NCBI RefSeq assembly: GCF_013760845.1
Contig: NZ_JACDUU010000004.1
Span: 193,877-257,876, forward strand
From: [Anoxybacillus] calidus
Lineage (GTDB): Bacteria > Bacillota > Bacilli > Bacillales > Anoxybacillaceae
Direction: 5' to 3'
DNA length: 64,000 nt
The translations under genes were made by a program, and so were the position numbers. Shown here one piece after another: positions 20,017 to 29,191 of this stretch (position 1 is its first letter; each line of letters begins with the position of its first letter). The notes under the pieces are model-generated. The model searched no databases. It was not told where the DNA came from and was given only the letters and a program-made list of their open reading frames with translations.

Positions 20017-20550
20017 TTAATCATCGGTTTTGACAAAAGAATTCGTTTGAAATTCGTATTGCCCAGCTAATAACTTGACAATGTGAATAAACATTTCAGC
20101 GCGATCGACATAGCTGTTTGTAAAAATACCAACCGCACCTTCTTTTTTACGAATATTTCGCATTCCCGTATATTCGTCCATCACATCACCAAGCTCTTTA
20201 CCGTCAAGCACTCCTTGTGCGACTTCAGGCGGAAGCGGAATTCTCGCACCTCCAGCAGAAACAACAACGCCATCTTTGTCAACGAGCGCTCCCCAATTGC
20301 ATACCCATAATCTCTTATTCATTTCGACAACGCCGCCTTCAAGCCCAATTCCGATGTCGGCGTTTTCTTTTTTTAAGGCATTTTTTGCTCGATTGATTGC
20401 TCCAGCTAATGTCTCTTCATCGGAAAAGGGTTGTGCCGCGACATCTGAAGATACAGTTGTTGGTACTAATATATAGTTTTCGGCTGAAAAAACGGCCTGT
20501 ACGGCAGAAACTTTCGCTGGGTTTGTTGTACCAATCGCAATTTTTTTCAT
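20017..20550 (-). CDS. DUF84 / YjjX-type inosine-xanthosine triphosphatase
   Basis: House-cleaning phosphatase that in this family hydrolyses ITP/XTP or related non-canonical purine nucleotides. 177 residues. Family blocks: IAIGTTNPAKVSAVQAVF (about 4-21), SDEETLAGAINRAKNAL, IGIGLEGGVVE, WGALVDKDG and LGDVMDEYTGMRNIRKKEGAVGIFTN. ATG at 20550 with GGAG 8 bases upstream is preferred to a GTG three codons earlier that overlaps the ribosome site. It follows ytoP on the same strand, separated by a hairpin element, and precedes ytpP. Confidence 0.85.
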   Translation of the reverse strand: MKKIAIGTTNPAKVSAVQAVFSAENYILVPTTVSSDVAAQPFSDEETLAGAINRAKNALKKENADIGIGLEGGVVEMNKRLWVCNWGALVDKDGVVVSAGGARIPLPPEVAQGVLDGKELGDVMDEYTGMRNIRKKEGAVGIFTNSYVDRAEMFIHIVKLLAGQYEFQTNSFVKTDD

Positions 20551-20578
20551 TTCCTTCACTCCACTTTCTTATTGAAAA

Positions 20579-20660
20579 AGAGGCCGCCTCATCATGGTTG
20601 ATCCCTTGAACGCTGATGTCGTTCAAGAGCAGACCCATTTGTTTTTGAGACAGCCCCTCT
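20579..20660. repeat. Divergent palindromic element between ytoP and the DUF84 gene
   Basis: Outer arms AGAGGCCGCCTCA and TGAGACAGCCCCTCT, inner perfect hairpin CTTGAACG/CGTTCAAG. The TGAGACAGCC end is shared with the GACAGCC flavour of the dispersed repeat family, but the interior differs. It may end the ytoP transcript. Confidence 0.6.
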
Positions 20661-20664
20661 GTTA

Positions 20665-21741
20665 TTAGCTGTTTTGGCGAATCGCTTCAACTGTTGCCTT
20701 ATCGCATTTTTTCACAAGTTCAATTAACAACTGTTTGGCTGCCGCGTAATCATCGACATGAATAATCGATGCATGCGTATGTATATACCGCGAGCAAATG
20801 CCAATCACGGCAGATGGAATACCATTATTGGATATGTGAACACGACCAGCATCTGTACCGCCGCCCGGCGCTACGAAATATTGATAAGGAATATGATGCG
20901 TTTCTGCTGTATCTAACACAAATTCGCGCATGCCGCGATGTGTTACCATTGAACGGTCGTAAATACGAACGAGAGCCCCTTTACCAATATGGCCGAATTC
21001 ATTTTTATTACCTGTCATATCGTTAGCAGGGCTTGCATCTAATGCGAAAAAGATGTCTGGCTTAATCATGTTTGCCGCTGTTTGCGCTCCTCTTAAGCCA
21101 ACCTCTTCTTGAACTGTTGCACCTGAATATAAAACGTTTGGCAACGTTTCATCTTTCAATTCTTTTAGCAATTCAATCGCCAAACCACAGCCGTAGCGAT
21201 TGTCCCATGCTTTCGCAAGAATTTTTTTCGGGTTCGCCATCGGTGTAAATGGGCAAATTGGCACAATTTGCTGTCCTGGCTTAATTCCCATTTTTTTCGC
21301 ATCTTCCTTGTCATCGGCACCGACATCAATTAGCATATTTTTAATATCCATCGGTTTATTTCGCTGTTCTTCTTGAAGTAAATGCGGTGGAAGCGAGCCG
21401 ATAACACCGATAACCGGTCCATGGTCGGTAATAATTTGTACACGCTGTGCCAGCAACACTTGACTCCACCAGCCACCAAGCGGTTGGAAGCGAATCATAC
21501 CATTGTCCGTAATGGATGTCACCATAAAGCCTACTTCATCCATATGTCCAGCAACCATGACAACTGGACCGTTTTCATCGCCGCGTTTCACACCAAAAAT
21601 GCTGCCAAGACGATCTTGCACAACCTCGTCAGCATATTTTGCTAATTCCTGACGCATAAATTGACGCACTTCATGTTCATTTCCCGGTGCTCCCGGAAGT
21701 TCTGTCAATGTTTTAAACAACTGTAACGTCTCTACGTTCAT
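20665..21741 (-). CDS. ytoP: M42-family metallopeptidase YtoP (glutamyl aminopeptidase-like)
   Basis: Dinuclear-metal aminopeptidase that in this family assembles into large tetrahedral particles and trims peptides in the cytosol. 358 residues. Visible metal/active-site segments: [11 protein letters not shown] (His and Asp), [12 protein letters not shown] (bridging Asp), [12 protein letters not shown] (catalytic Glu pair), ALDASPAND (Asp) and [10 protein letters not shown] (His). ATG at 21741 is chosen (AAGGGGA 7 bases upstream); the open frame extends another 31 codons without a ribosome site. Divergent from ytzB. Confidence 0.94.
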   Translation of the reverse strand: MNVETLQLFKTLTELPGAPGNEHEVRQFMRQELAKYADEVVQDRLGSIFGVKRGDENGPVVMVAGHMDEVGFMVTSITDNGMIRFQPLGGWWSQVLLAQRVQIITDHGPVIGVIGSLPPHLLQEEQRNKPMDIKNMLIDVGADDKEDAKKMGIKPGQQIVPICPFTPMANPKKILAKAWDNRYGCGLAIELLKELKDETLPNVLYSGATVQEEVGLRGAQTAANMIKPDIFFALDASPANDMTGNKNEFGHIGKGALVRIYDRSMVTHRGMREFVLDTAETHHIPYQYFVAPGGGTDAGRVHISNNGIPSAVIGICSRYIHTHASIIHVDDYAAAKQLLIELVKKCDKATVEAIRQNS

Positions 21742-21878
21742 GACCAAATCCCCTTTTGCCAAATTCATTTCCTTGCCATTTATCATTGTAGCGAAAACTT
21801 GAAAACCTTTCCACTTGCTTACATTGTTTAGCAAAATTAGTTATACTAAAAAACAAATAAAACTTTGGAGGTTACACA

Positions 21879-22175
21879 ATGAGTTGGCGAAAATTTTTGA
21901 TCGGTATCAGCGTTGGATTGGCTGGAGCTTACATATTAAAAACATCGTTAGATAAAAAAATGATTTCTTCAGAAAAAGCGCTGACAATCGCAAAAAATGC
22001 CTTTAAACAATCAGGGCCCATCGTTGGGTCTTGGATTCAAACCAATCCGGAAAAGTACAAAAAAAACCATTTCGTTTACGACGTATATAAAGGTGGAATT
22101 TCCCGCGAAACAGAACAGTATGAGTTTATCATTGACGCTTATACAGGAACGATTCTCGAAACACGCAAGCTGTAA
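21879..22175 (+). CDS. ytzB: PepSY-domain protein YtzB
   Basis: 98 residues: a signal-anchor-like N-terminus (FLIGISVGLAGAYILKTSL, about 6-24) followed by one PepSY module (ISSEKALTIAKNAFKQSG then YEFIIDAYTGTILE), probably facing the outside of the membrane. PepSY modules often inhibit or regulate proteases; the target here is unknown. TTGGAGG precedes the ATG. It lies between divergent ytoP and convergent ytnP, matching the B. subtilis order. Confidence 0.87.
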   Translation: MSWRKFLIGISVGLAGAYILKTSLDKKMISSEKALTIAKNAFKQSGPIVGSWIQTNPEKYKKNHFVYDVYKGGISRETEQYEFIIDAYTGTILETRKL

Positions 22176-22176
22176 A

Positions 22177-22205
22177 TGGGGCTGACCACAGAGCCAGCCT
22201 CATCA
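22177..22205. repeat. Short hairpin, probable truncated dispersed repeat
   Basis: GGGGCTGACCACAGAGCCAGCCTC after the ytzB stop contains the GGCTGACC arm and a near-matching AGCCAGCC arm with the interior missing. It may be a deletion remnant of the palindromic family and serves at best as a weak terminator. Confidence 0.4.
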
Positions 22206-22212
22206 TCACTGA

Positions 22213-23055
22213 CTATGTTTCTCTCTCTATACTCTCCATTATTTCTCCTTCTTTATTCCATTTTAACGCTCGGTAAAACGCATCGTGGTAAAACGTGAAC
22301 CATGCATTGTTTTCTAAGCCGTATCCAATCCACTTTTGTTTTTGAAAAATCGACATCATCGGATAATCATCATACGCCATCACCCATAATACGTTTTGAT
22401 GAGCATGAGTTGGCAGTAAGTCAGCTAAGTGAATGGCTGTTTCTCCATTCGATTCAATGAGCACAATGGAATGCCCATCACTATGCCCTCCAGTATGAAT
22501 CATTTTCACATCGCTAGTAAGTTCTCTCTCCTTCTCAAATGGAACTACTTGGTCGATAATCGCTTCCCAATTTTCTTTCCAATATGTATTACGCGAACGA
22601 ATATTCGGATTCCTCATTTCGTCCCATTCGATTTGCGACGTTACAATCGAAGCGTTTTTAAACGTCGGGACAAGCTCATTTCCTTCCCACTTTGTCAATC
22701 CACACGCATGATCAAAGTGCATATGCGTCATTAGTACATAATGAACGTCATCCGTCGTTAATCCCAGCTGTCCGAGCGCTTGTTCAATGCTCGATTCCTC
22801 CGTTACGCCAAAATTACGCCTTTGTTTGTCGGGTAATTTGTTTACTCCTATTCCTGATTCAATTAAGATATTTTTCCCTTCTGTCTGCACTAACAACGGG
22901 TCGGTGCGCAGTTCTATTTGGTTATGGTCATTGCAAGGATATTTTTTAGACCAGAGTGGCTTTGGCACAACCCCAAACATTGCCCCGCCGTCTAAATGCG
23001 TTACCCCTCCGCTTAGCCATGTAATTGTTATATCACCTATTTTTAGTTGCTCCAT
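22213..23055 (-). CDS. ytnP: Metallo-beta-lactamase-fold lactonase YtnP
   Basis: MBL-fold hydrolase of 280 residues; B. subtilis YtnP degrades lactone signals. The dinuclear zinc motif is [11 protein letters not shown] (about 107-117), with further ligands in [13 protein letters not shown] and [14 protein letters not shown] at 23055 has GAGGTGAGAGGG upstream; the frame runs 30 codons further without support. A copy of the dispersed repeat lies between it and trmB. Natural substrate inferred from family only. Confidence 0.9.
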   Translation of the reverse strand: MEQLKIGDITITWLSGGVTHLDGGAMFGVVPKPLWSKKYPCNDHNQIELRTDPLLVQTEGKNILIESGIGVNKLPDKQRRNFGVTEESSIEQALGQLGLTTDDVHYVLMTHMHFDHACGLTKWEGNELVPTFKNASIVTSQIEWDEMRNPNIRSRNTYWKENWEAIIDQVVPFEKERELTSDVKMIHTGGHSDGHSIVLIESNGETAIHLADLLPTHAHQNVLWVMAYDDYPMMSIFQKQKWIGYGLENNAWFTFYHDAFYRALKWNKEGEIMESIERET

Positions 23056-23112
23056 CCCTCTCACCTCACTTTTTAGTCTAACATTTTTATAAATTTTTCG
23101 AAAATAAAAATA

Positions 23113-23196
23113 AAGCTGATCCAAAGCAAGTGTCAGACCCCACAACCATCAGATATTATGAGTTATATGTGAGGTCAGACACTGATGGATCAGCCT
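23113..23196. repeat. Dispersed nested palindrome, copy 5 (short interior)
   Basis: Outer arms AGCTGATCCAAAGCAAGTGT and ACACTGATGGATCAGCCTT; inner AGACCCCACA and TGTGAGGTCAGA. The centre is about 25 bases shorter than in other copies. It overlaps the last bases of trmB's 3' flank and could end trmB. Confidence 0.85.
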
Positions 23197-23846
23197 TATT
23201 TTTTGTCATTTGGGTATTTTACTTCGCAACGGTAAATCCGGCTTCCTTTTGCGGAAAATTTTTCTTCGTATTCCGTCATAATATTTCCTTCAAAATCACT
23301 ATTATGAAGGTCCAAACTGACATATTGAAGCAATAAACCATATTGTGAAAAGCTGACTAATGAATATTCAAACAATCCTCGGTTATCTGTTTTAAAATGG
23401 ATTTCCCCGCCATCAACTAAGATATTCTCATAAAGCTGCAAAAAGCTTTTATATGTTAAACGGCGTTTTTCGTGGCGTTTTTTTGGCCATGGATCAGAAA
23501 AATTTAAATAAATTCGCTCAACATCTCCTTTGGCAAAAAAGCTTTCCAAGTCTTTGGCATTCACATTTAACAGCCGTAAATTCGGTAAATCATTCTCAAG
23601 CAATTTATCAAGCGCTGAAACGATGACACTTGGATAAAGCTCAATACCAATATAGTTAATATGTGGGTTTGCTTTCGCCATCCCGACAATGAATTGACCT
23701 TTCCCAGTTCCGATTTCTATATGAAGAGGGTGATCGTTTCCAAACAGTTCATTCCATTTTCCTTTATACTGCTCCGGATTTGGTATAACGTATTGTGGAT
23801 ACGAGGCGATTTTTTCTTTTGCCCAAGGTTTATTTCGTAAGCGCAT
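23196..23846 (-). CDS. trmB: tRNA (guanine-N7-)-methyltransferase
   Basis: Methylates G46 of tRNA with S-adenosylmethionine. 216 residues. SAM-binding motif [11 protein letters not shown] (about 45-55), acidic strand [10 protein letters not shown], and the family signature [21 protein letters not shown] are all visible, then [13 protein letters not shown] at 23846 is used, with GAGGTG about 10 bases upstream. The codons upstream of it in frame have no ribosome site. The neighbour ytzH and ytmP share the B. subtilis order. Confidence 0.95.
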   Translation of the reverse strand: MRLRNKPWAKEKIASYPQYVIPNPEQYKGKWNELFGNDHPLHIEIGTGKGQFIVGMAKANPHINYIGIELYPSVIVSALDKLLENDLPNLRLLNVNAKDLESFFAKGDVERIYLNFSDPWPKKRHEKRRLTYKSFLQLYENILVDGGEIHFKTDNRGLFEYSLVSFSQYGLLLQYVSLDLHNSDFEGNIMTEYEEKFSAKGSRIYRCEVKYPNDKK

Positions 23847-24032
23847 ATAGTATAGACACCTCAATTTCTTCTTTGTCGTTGTAAAAGATATCATGAACAT
23901 AATGAAAGCGCAAGAATACTATCAACAAAAAAACAGCCGCACAAACGACTGTTGTAATATGTCGTATAAATTCATGTCGATGGTACAAATTAAATAGTAG
24001 CCTAACTTTTATTTTAAAAAGGAAGTGTGTTT

Positions 24033-24302
24033 ATGCCGCTAAACCATGAACATCAAATGACGATACTTAAAGATATTTTATCGAATCATCAAACAGATTG
24101 CTGCGGGACCGTTTCAGAATGCGAACAAATCGAACGGCTTGTCAAATCATTAATGACAAATGAGCACGTACAGCAACAAGTAAAAAATGTGCTGCCTGAT
24201 ATATATGCGTACGGACAAACTGGAAAATATAGTGCTCATTTAGATAATCATATTCTTTCTCACCAACAGCAGTTAACAAAGTGGATGAACCAATTGTCAT
24301 AA
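24033..24302 (+). CDS. ytzH: YtzH-like protein
   Basis: 89-residue soluble, mostly helical protein of unknown function, YtzH family: MPLNHEHQMTILKDILSNHQ, a CCGTVSECEQIERLVKSLM block with a CC pair, and a His/Gln-rich tail. ATG at 24033 has AAGGAAG 9 bases upstream; an in-frame GTG two codons earlier is too close to that site. Convergent with ytmP, whose stop is only 2 bases beyond its own. Confidence 0.8.
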   Translation: MPLNHEHQMTILKDILSNHQTDCCGTVSECEQIERLVKSLMTNEHVQQQVKNVLPDIYAYGQTGKYSAHLDNHILSHQQQLTKWMNQLS

Positions 24303-24304
24303 AC

Positions 24305-25087
24305 CTATTTATCCAAAACTCTTTCAAGGAAATGCAATAACCGTTGTATTTCCTTTTCTTCATTTTTCTTTTTATACCAAAGAAACGAAAATAATGTTTG
24401 CGATACAACATACCATTTCATCCGTATCTGTAAATGCTCCGTTAAGTGAATGCCGTAAATACGCAGCCACTCTTCCCATTGCTCTTCAGGAATATAGGAA
24501 TATAAAAGCATGCCAATATCAATTGCTGGGTCAGCAATCATCGCCCCGTCCCAATCAATTAAATAAAGTTGATTATCTTCTGTAAGCAACCAGTTATTAT
24601 GGTTAATATCACAATGACAAACGACCAATTCTTCATGATCAACAGAGGCAAGCTCTTGCTCTAGCCAGCTTAATGCATGCTGAATCATTGGATAAGTCTC
24701 CAACAAATCTGGAGTGATGGACACTTTCAGTTCGTTTATCATCATCGCCGGTAATAACGGGGTTTTCCCAAGTCGCTTCAGCATCGCCAATAATTCTTTA
24801 GAGCGATGGATTTTCCGCAACAAATTTGCTACTTGTTCGCTCCCCATATCACGCGGCTTTAATTCCCGCGCATTCAGCCACTGCTGAGCTGTAATAACAT
24901 CTCCATTCTCCATCCGTTTCGTCCATACTAGCTTAGGAACAATTCCTTCCGCTGACAGTACAGCAAGAAACGGTGAAGAATTTCGTTTTAAAAATAGCTT
25001 TTTTCCTTCATATTCAGCAAAATATGCATCTCCAGTAGCACCGCCAGCAGGAGTTATTTCCCACTCCTTACCCAATAACTGTTCCAA
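24305..25087 (-). CDS. ytmP: YtmP, choline/aminoglycoside kinase-like phosphotransferase
   Basis: Protein-kinase-like small-molecule kinase of 260 residues. The catalytic loop VVCHCDINHNNWLL (about 158-171) and the metal-binding segment LIDWDGAMIADPAID are intact, so it is likely active; a hydroxylated small molecule is the probable substrate but unidentified. The start appears to be TTG at 25087 with AAGGTGA 6 bases upstream. It is followed closely by convergent ytzH and preceded by the pullulanase terminator. Confidence 0.88.
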   Translation of the reverse strand: MEQLLGKEWEITPAGGATGDAYFAEYEGKKLFLKRNSSPFLAVLSAEGIVPKLVWTKRMENGDVITAQQWLNARELKPRDMGSEQVANLLRKIHRSKELLAMLKRLGKTPLLPAMMINELKVSITPDLLETYPMIQHALSWLEQELASVDHEELVVCHCDINHNNWLLTEDNQLYLIDWDGAMIADPAIDIGMLLYSYIPEEQWEEWLRIYGIHLTEHLQIRMKWYVVSQTLFSFLWYKKKNEEKEIQRLLHFLERVLDK

Positions 25088-25118
25088 GCAAGTTCACCTT
25101 CAACTCATAAAAATAAAA

Positions 25119-25162
25119 AGACAGCATCACCTGACTGCTTATTTTCAGACAATCGCTGTCTT
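25119..25162 (-). terminator. Terminator after the pullulanase gene
   Basis: AAGACAGC...GCTGTCTT hairpin with a T-rich run on the minus strand between the pullulanase and ytmP genes. Confidence 0.75.
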
Positions 25163-25205
25163 ACTAGATTTTATCTTTCAAACGCTTTTTTCGTCAAGTA
25201 TAAGT

Positions 25206-27359
25206 CTATTCCTTATATAAGACAAACGTCGCAATACCAAAAATTTGCATATTTTTGTTTACGGTATATAAAGATTGGATACCGCTTCGCTCTCCATCGC
25301 ATACAACATGCCATACGTCCGTATCCGGTAATGAAAAAATCTCATTCTTCTCTTCATTATGATGAATGATTAAAATATGTTTCCATGGGCCATATTGATT
25401 GACATGGCATAGCTGATATATAATCATTGACTCAGGAACATTTTCTAAAAATTTCATATGTGTTCGTATTTCGTCAGCAGTCGCTAAGCGAAAAGCACCG
25501 TGATATTTTCTTAATGCAATCAATCCTTGAATATAACCGACATCTTTCTCATGCTCGCTTTTTCTTCCCCAGTCCAGTTGATTAATTGAATCTGGAGAAT
25601 TATAGCTGTTTTCTATTCCCTGCTTTGTACGATAAAATTCTTGACCGCTATGCAAGAACGGAATTCCTTGAGACAATAAGACAATAGAGGTCGCTAATTT
25701 TTGCCGCTTTTTCCTTATCTCTTCGCTTTCAAAAGCATTGCAAACAGCAGCTTTATCCCAAAATGTACGATTGTCATGAGATTCTACATAATTGATGGTT
25801 TGAACAGGCTCCTTAAACAATCCTTTCTTTCCTGTTCCTAAGCAAATGCTTCCAGCAATCGCTCGTTTTACCTCTTCCCGATAATGACAATTGCCAAGCA
25901 CAAATCCTCTATCATATAAATTAAACGTACTGCCTTTCACACAATCACGAAAACGATCATTAAAATGAGCAATACGTGGCATCTTTTCAGCGTTTTGCAT
26001 ATTCGCCTTGTCTTTAGGTGCCAATGGCGTGTTTAAATCCCAACCCTCTCCTATAATGAGAATCGAAGGGTCAATTGCATCTGCCGCTTTACGGACTTCA
26101 TTCATTGTGTTTACGTCCAAAATCCCCATTAAATCAAAACGAAAACCATCGACATGATATTCCCGCATCCAAAATCGAACTGAATCGATAATAAATTTGC
26201 GAGCCATCTTTCGTTCAGAGGCAAAATCGTTGCCAACACCTGTACCATTGGCAGGCATTCCATAGGCATCATGGCGGAAATAATAACCAGGAACAATCTT
26301 TTCAAAAGAAGATTGTTCACGAATGTAGACATGATTATAGACAACGTCCATAACAACGCGGATTCCATTTTCTTGCAGCGTCTTAATGGCATGCTTTAAC
26401 TCATGAATGCGAACATACGGATTGGAAGGATCCGTTGCATAACTCCCCTCAGGAACATTATAGTGCAATGGATTATAGCCCCAGTTGTAATCTTTGTCTG
26501 GATTTCGTTCATCGACTCCAGCAAAATCGTTAAACGGAAGCAATTCAACATGGGTAATTCCGAGCTCTTTTAAATACGAAAGTCCCGTGCTCGTTCCGTT
26601 TGGCCCTTTTGTATGTTGCTCGCTGATTCCTAAATATTTTCCCTTATGCACAATTCCACTTTCTGGATGAATCGTAAAATCGCGAATATGCATTTCATAA
26701 ATAATTGCGTCTGTTGGTGAAGATAATGGGGGCAAAGCTGGTTTGGACAACTCTGTCTTTGCTAAATCAATAACCACGCCATACTCACCATTTACAGAAA
26801 CTGCCACGGCATATGGGTCAACCGCTTCACGCCAAACAAGATTCACACATACAAGATATGTATAATAATACCCTTCCAAATTCTCCGCAACCGAAATGCT
26901 CCAAATTCCTTTCTCATGACGCACCATTGGTATCATTTGTACGTCTTCTTTTTCTCTCCATAGTTTCAGCTTTACTTCAGTTGCCGTCGGAGCCCAAAGT
27001 TTAAATATCGTCTCATGTTCGCTATACGTAATTCCAAGGTCGTTACCATCATAGTAATAGTTGTTATCAAATTCTGTTGTGCGAGTGACAGCACCAATTT
27101 GCAAATCAGTAAATGCTCCGTGCTCCTCATAAATGATATATCGCCTGCCAATTTCAATTGGAAAATCGAAGCGGCATTCATACTTCAAAAAAGAAGGCAA
27201 ATCCACTTTTCGATGAATCGGCAAATCTCGTTTTTCACCATGTTCATTCTCTAATGTAAATGTACTGGCCACCCCTTGAAAATACGATTTCGGAATTAAA
27301 ATCGTAATAAGATTCATTTCGTCTAAATACGCTTCAAATGTTCGCTTCACTTGCAACAA
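25206..27359 (-). CDS. pulA: Type I pullulanase
   Basis: Debranching GH13 enzyme cleaving alpha-1,6 bonds in pullulan, glycogen and limit dextrins. 717 residues without a signal peptide, so intracellular like B. subtilis AmyX. The type I signature appears as NWGYNPLHYNVPEGSY. GH13 regions: VVMDVVYNHV (I), GFRFDLMGI with the nucleophile Asp (II), IIGEGWDL with the acid Glu (III), YVESHDNRTFWD (IV). An N-terminal CBM48-type domain covers about 100-200 (GNDLGITYSEHETIFKLWAP). The start looks like TTG at 27359 (AGGAG about 10 bases and GAGG 4 bases upstream), though GTG three codons on is possible. Confidence 0.93.
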   Translation of the reverse strand: MLQVKRTFEAYLDEMNLITILIPKSYFQGVASTFTLENEHGEKRDLPIHRKVDLPSFLKYECRFDFPIEIGRRYIIYEEHGAFTDLQIGAVTRTTEFDNNYYYDGNDLGITYSEHETIFKLWAPTATEVKLKLWREKEDVQMIPMVRHEKGIWSISVAENLEGYYYTYLVCVNLVWREAVDPYAVAVSVNGEYGVVIDLAKTELSKPALPPLSSPTDAIIYEMHIRDFTIHPESGIVHKGKYLGISEQHTKGPNGTSTGLSYLKELGITHVELLPFNDFAGVDERNPDKDYNWGYNPLHYNVPEGSYATDPSNPYVRIHELKHAIKTLQENGIRVVMDVVYNHVYIREQSSFEKIVPGYYFRHDAYGMPANGTGVGNDFASERKMARKFIIDSVRFWMREYHVDGFRFDLMGILDVNTMNEVRKAADAIDPSILIIGEGWDLNTPLAPKDKANMQNAEKMPRIAHFNDRFRDCVKGSTFNLYDRGFVLGNCHYREEVKRAIAGSICLGTGKKGLFKEPVQTINYVESHDNRTFWDKAAVCNAFESEEIRKKRQKLATSIVLLSQGIPFLHSGQEFYRTKQGIENSYNSPDSINQLDWGRKSEHEKDVGYIQGLIALRKYHGAFRLATADEIRTHMKFLENVPESMIIYQLCHVNQYGPWKHILIIHHNEEKNEIFSLPDTDVWHVVCDGERSGIQSLYTVNKNMQIFGIATFVLYKE

Positions 27360-27390
27360 GCAACCTCATCTCCTAAGAACATAGATTGAT

Positions 27391-27420
27391 AGGGCTGACC
27401 TAAAATAAAGTGTCAGCCCC
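27391..27420. repeat. Half copy of the dispersed palindrome inside a gene end
   Basis: GGGCTGACC...TGTCAGCCC forms a compact hairpin and corresponds to one half of the dispersed repeat. It supplies the last codons and stop of the 27400-28386 gene on the minus strand. Confidence 0.65.
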
Positions 27421-28386
27421 TTGTTCTTCATTTTTATTCATCTCCTGCCATTCTAAACGTTCGTTGTATTGACTTTGACAGTAACTCAATAATGCTGAAG
27501 CGGCTTTTAGTTGAATATGTTTTAATGGGGAAGTCAAATTTCTTAATGAAGAAAACCATTGTTCATAATTGCGCTTGTCAATCCATTCAACATCCTGAGG
27601 AGCATACTGATAGTCTAAGTATCCTTTTCGATTTAAAATCACCTTTTTTACCGGGAATTGTACATGATGTGATTGATAAATTTTTTTAATAATATTTTCT
27701 GTTCGATTCAAGGCAATAAGCGGATTTACGATTTTTTTCTCTTGGCTATTCGTTAATTCTGTCCAAAAACGTTCATGCGAACCGATGATAATATTGTCCT
27801 CTTTCCCTTCAACAAGGGTGATACACCACGTCATCACCGGGCTCAATAAAATAACTTCTAATTCAATTGGAGCATTCTTCAAGCGAAATACTGGTTTATA
27901 TAAACATAAATACGTATCAGGAAATCTTTGCAAAAAGTATTTTAAATCTTCATCATCGTAATATTTTTGATCGATCATCGATGTATCCCTTAATGTAGAA
28001 CTTGCCCACCGAAGCTGCAGATGGAATAGTTTTTCAAGAAACAAGGCTTTTAAATCATCTAACGTATTCGGTTCAGTGGTAAAGGAAAAAGGATCTTCTT
28101 CGTTATTCTCCGTTGTACTCTCGTTTGTTCCTTCATCTGGTTGAGAGGAGCGCCTAAACCAATTTTTCAACGTGGAAAAGAACGATTTTTTCTCCTCTAA
28201 CCATTCCTCTGGCTCCTGCATTTGCACTTCAGATGAATAAAAAGCATCCAGCATCTCATTTTCCCATGCGTATTTTACTTTTTCCCATTGTGCCTTCTTT
28301 AGACGAATAAATTCACCCGGATAACGGTAAATATCTTGTTCATATCGTGAAATGTAATCTTGAAGCTTAATTAATTGTCCCACCAA
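27400..28386 (-). CDS. NERD-like domain protein (YtlQ position)
   Basis: 328-residue soluble protein with an N-terminal helical part (LQDYISRYEQDIYRY), a low-complexity acidic linker at about 80-100 (NESTTENNEEDPF) and a C-terminal region resembling nuclease-related NERD domains: ELEVILLSPVMTWCITLVEG, then IVNPLIALNRTENIIKKIYQ. The usual NERD acidic/lysine catalytic pattern is not clear, so activity is doubtful. It sits between the pullulanase and thpR genes, where B. subtilis has ytlQ. The last residues (GADTLF and stop) are encoded by a half copy of the dispersed repeat, so its C-terminus has been remodelled. Confidence 0.72.
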   Translation of the reverse strand: MVGQLIKLQDYISRYEQDIYRYPGEFIRLKKAQWEKVKYAWENEMLDAFYSSEVQMQEPEEWLEEKKSFFSTLKNWFRRSSQPDEGTNESTTENNEEDPFSFTTEPNTLDDLKALFLEKLFHLQLRWASSTLRDTSMIDQKYYDDEDLKYFLQRFPDTYLCLYKPVFRLKNAPIELEVILLSPVMTWCITLVEGKEDNIIIGSHERFWTELTNSQEKKIVNPLIALNRTENIIKKIYQSHHVQFPVKKVILNRKGYLDYQYAPQDVEWIDKRNYEQWFSSLRNLTSPLKHIQLKAASALLSYCQSQYNERLEWQEMNKNEEQGADTLF

Positions 28387-28450
28387 GTCCCCTCCAAAAT
28401 AAGAGCATTCTCCCTTTTAATATAATCCATATTTCACGAATCCTCTACTG

Positions 28451-29017
28451 TTATTGCGAAAGCGGACATATTAACAGCGGCTCATATTTCGGTACTCTCT
28501 CTAAATGAGTTTGATACAATACAATATGAGACGCAAGAAATGAGGCATTTTCCACTTTTCCTGCCGTCATCGTTCTTATTTTTTCTAATGCAAACTCTGT
28601 CTCTCCTTGCCATTTGCGCGCAATTGTAATATGAGGAGCAAACGGACGTTGATCTAAAGAAAAGCCGATATCAATACAAGCGTGATAAACATCCTCTCGA
28701 AGTTTACGCAATTTCGGCTCTTCCTTTACCCCTTGCCATAAAATTCTTGGTGCCAAACGATTGCCAAACGTGCTGATTTTATCCAATGTGAGCATGAAAG
28801 AACAATGTGACTTTGCTATTTGTTCCATCGCCTGCTTCACTTGCTCTAGCTGGACGGAGGAGGCCTCTCCTAAAAAGGCAAGTGTAATATGGTAATCTTG
28901 CTTATGTACCCAGCTGCGAAACGGAAGTAATTCCTTCAGCTCAGCTTGTAACCATGCGAGATGCTCGCTAATCTCTATCGGAATCGGTACAGCGATAAAA
29001 TAATGATTCTTTCTCAC
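28451..29017 (-). CDS. thpR: RNA 2',3'-cyclic phosphodiesterase (2H family, YtlP)
   Basis: 2H phosphoesterase of 188 residues that opens 2',3'-cyclic phosphate ends and is historically called 2'-5' RNA ligase. The two HxT motifs are intact: HITLAFLG (about 43-50) and HITIARKW (about 128-135). The N-terminus begins MRKNHYFIAVPIPIEI, typical of the family. It is followed 64 bases later by the NERD-like gene. AAAGAAGGTGT lies just upstream of the ATG. Confidence 0.92.
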   Translation of the reverse strand: MRKNHYFIAVPIPIEISEHLAWLQAELKELLPFRSWVHKQDYHITLAFLGEASSVQLEQVKQAMEQIAKSHCSFMLTLDKISTFGNRLAPRILWQGVKEEPKLRKLREDVYHACIDIGFSLDQRPFAPHITIARKWQGETEFALEKIRTMTAGKVENASFLASHIVLYQTHLERVPKYEPLLICPLSQ

Positions 29018-29191
29018 AACCTTGACACCTTCTTTTTAAACGAATAGGATTGTTTCCTAATTTTATCAAATTTCATGTTTTCTTCAAAGTTTTGAAATAA
29101 ACAACCGTTCCATGTTCATTTTTACAGACAACGATAATAAATTCCTCTCACCTTATAATAGACACATCAGCCTATTACATCTTCCAAGGAA

